This document shows, piece by piece, positions 53,886 to 53,992 of a DNA stretch of 53,992 nt. The position numbers and the translations under genes were made by a program. The DNA is taken from NCBI RefSeq assembly GCF_001650025.1, contig NZ_LVVY01000076.1:1-53992 (forward strand), given 5' to 3'. Under the pieces are notes generated by a model. That model was not told the DNA's origin and did no database searches. It was given only the letters and a program-made list of their open reading frames with translations. Within the stretch, counting starts at the first letter, position 1; each line of letters begins with the position of its first letter. This DNA comes from Devosia elaeis (GTDB lineage: Bacteria; Pseudomonadota; Alphaproteobacteria; Rhizobiales; Devosiaceae).

Positions 53886-53992
53886 GACGAAGTCACCTGG
53901 TCGGACAATGCAAGGCATAGGGCGCAAAGCTTGCGCCTCGACCATTTAATATTTGCTTCTTTAATCGGGCATTGAGGTCAAGCTCCAATCTT

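Overview
This 54 kb window is a chromosomal segment of a GC-rich alphaproteobacterium of the order Hyphomicrobiales (Rhizobiales). Several gene orders are, as far as I know, typical of that order: ubiG divergent from lysC-ptsP; comF-grxC-nitrilase-DUF1178; SUV3-like helicase-S4 protein-fdxA-carD; DUF3108 divergent from rpmB; cobS-cobT with a DnaJ-like protein and bolA; aroK-aroB divergent from xerD-accA; and the foldase divergent from secA. The gene content looks Devosia-like, but that genus assignment is inference. No rRNA, tRNA, CRISPR array, insertion sequence or prophage was seen.

Layout. 1-440 is non-coding and rich in dispersed hairpin repeats. 441-5353 holds ptsP, lysC, ubiG and a small DUF2171-like gene. 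5506-9974 holds an outer-membrane barrel protein, ilvD, an aldo/keto reductase and a DUF1178 protein. 10038-12829 holds a nitrilase-family hydrolase, grxC, a ComF-type phosphoribosyltransferase and a methyltransferase. 12918-18287 is a minus-strand run: SUV3-like helicase, S4 RNA-binding protein, acetyltransferase, 7Fe ferredoxin and carD. A non-coding stretch of about 900 bp follows. 19185-26550 has the DUF3108 protein, rpmB, a queuosine-precursor transporter, a phytase-like esterase, cobT, cobS, a J-domain protein and bolA. 26620-30713 has aroB, aroK, a small membrane protein, xerD and accA.

The second half is more accessory. It has a ParE/RHH toxin-antitoxin pair with its own palindrome, an L,D-transpeptidase lipoprotein, a membrane-anchored cysteine-containing protein, a parvulin foldase and secA. 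A cassette of a TetR regulator, a small membrane protein and a BCCT transporter lies between secA and argJ-GNAT-mutT. Then come an orphan Flp pilin, an M48 lipoprotein protease, a secreted nuclease-like protein, a DUF72 protein and a DsbB-like protein. The window ends with three tandem chemoreceptor genes and a small membrane protein. The third chemoreceptor is broken by an apparent single-base deletion.

Shared themes. Many neighbours serve the envelope: SecA, foldase, DsbB, L,D-transpeptidase, M48 protease, barrel protein and chemoreceptors. Others form the core metabolism of amino acids (lysC, ilvD, aroBK, argJ), fatty acids (accA) and cobalamin (cobST). I did not find an obviously new multi-gene system. 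The most unusual signals are in non-coding DNA: a layered leader upstream of carD, a 19-bp-arm hairpin before the BCCT gene, a hairpin over the argJ ribosome-binding site, paired dispersed repeats including one inside cobS-cobT, and tandem operators between the TetR gene and its neighbour.
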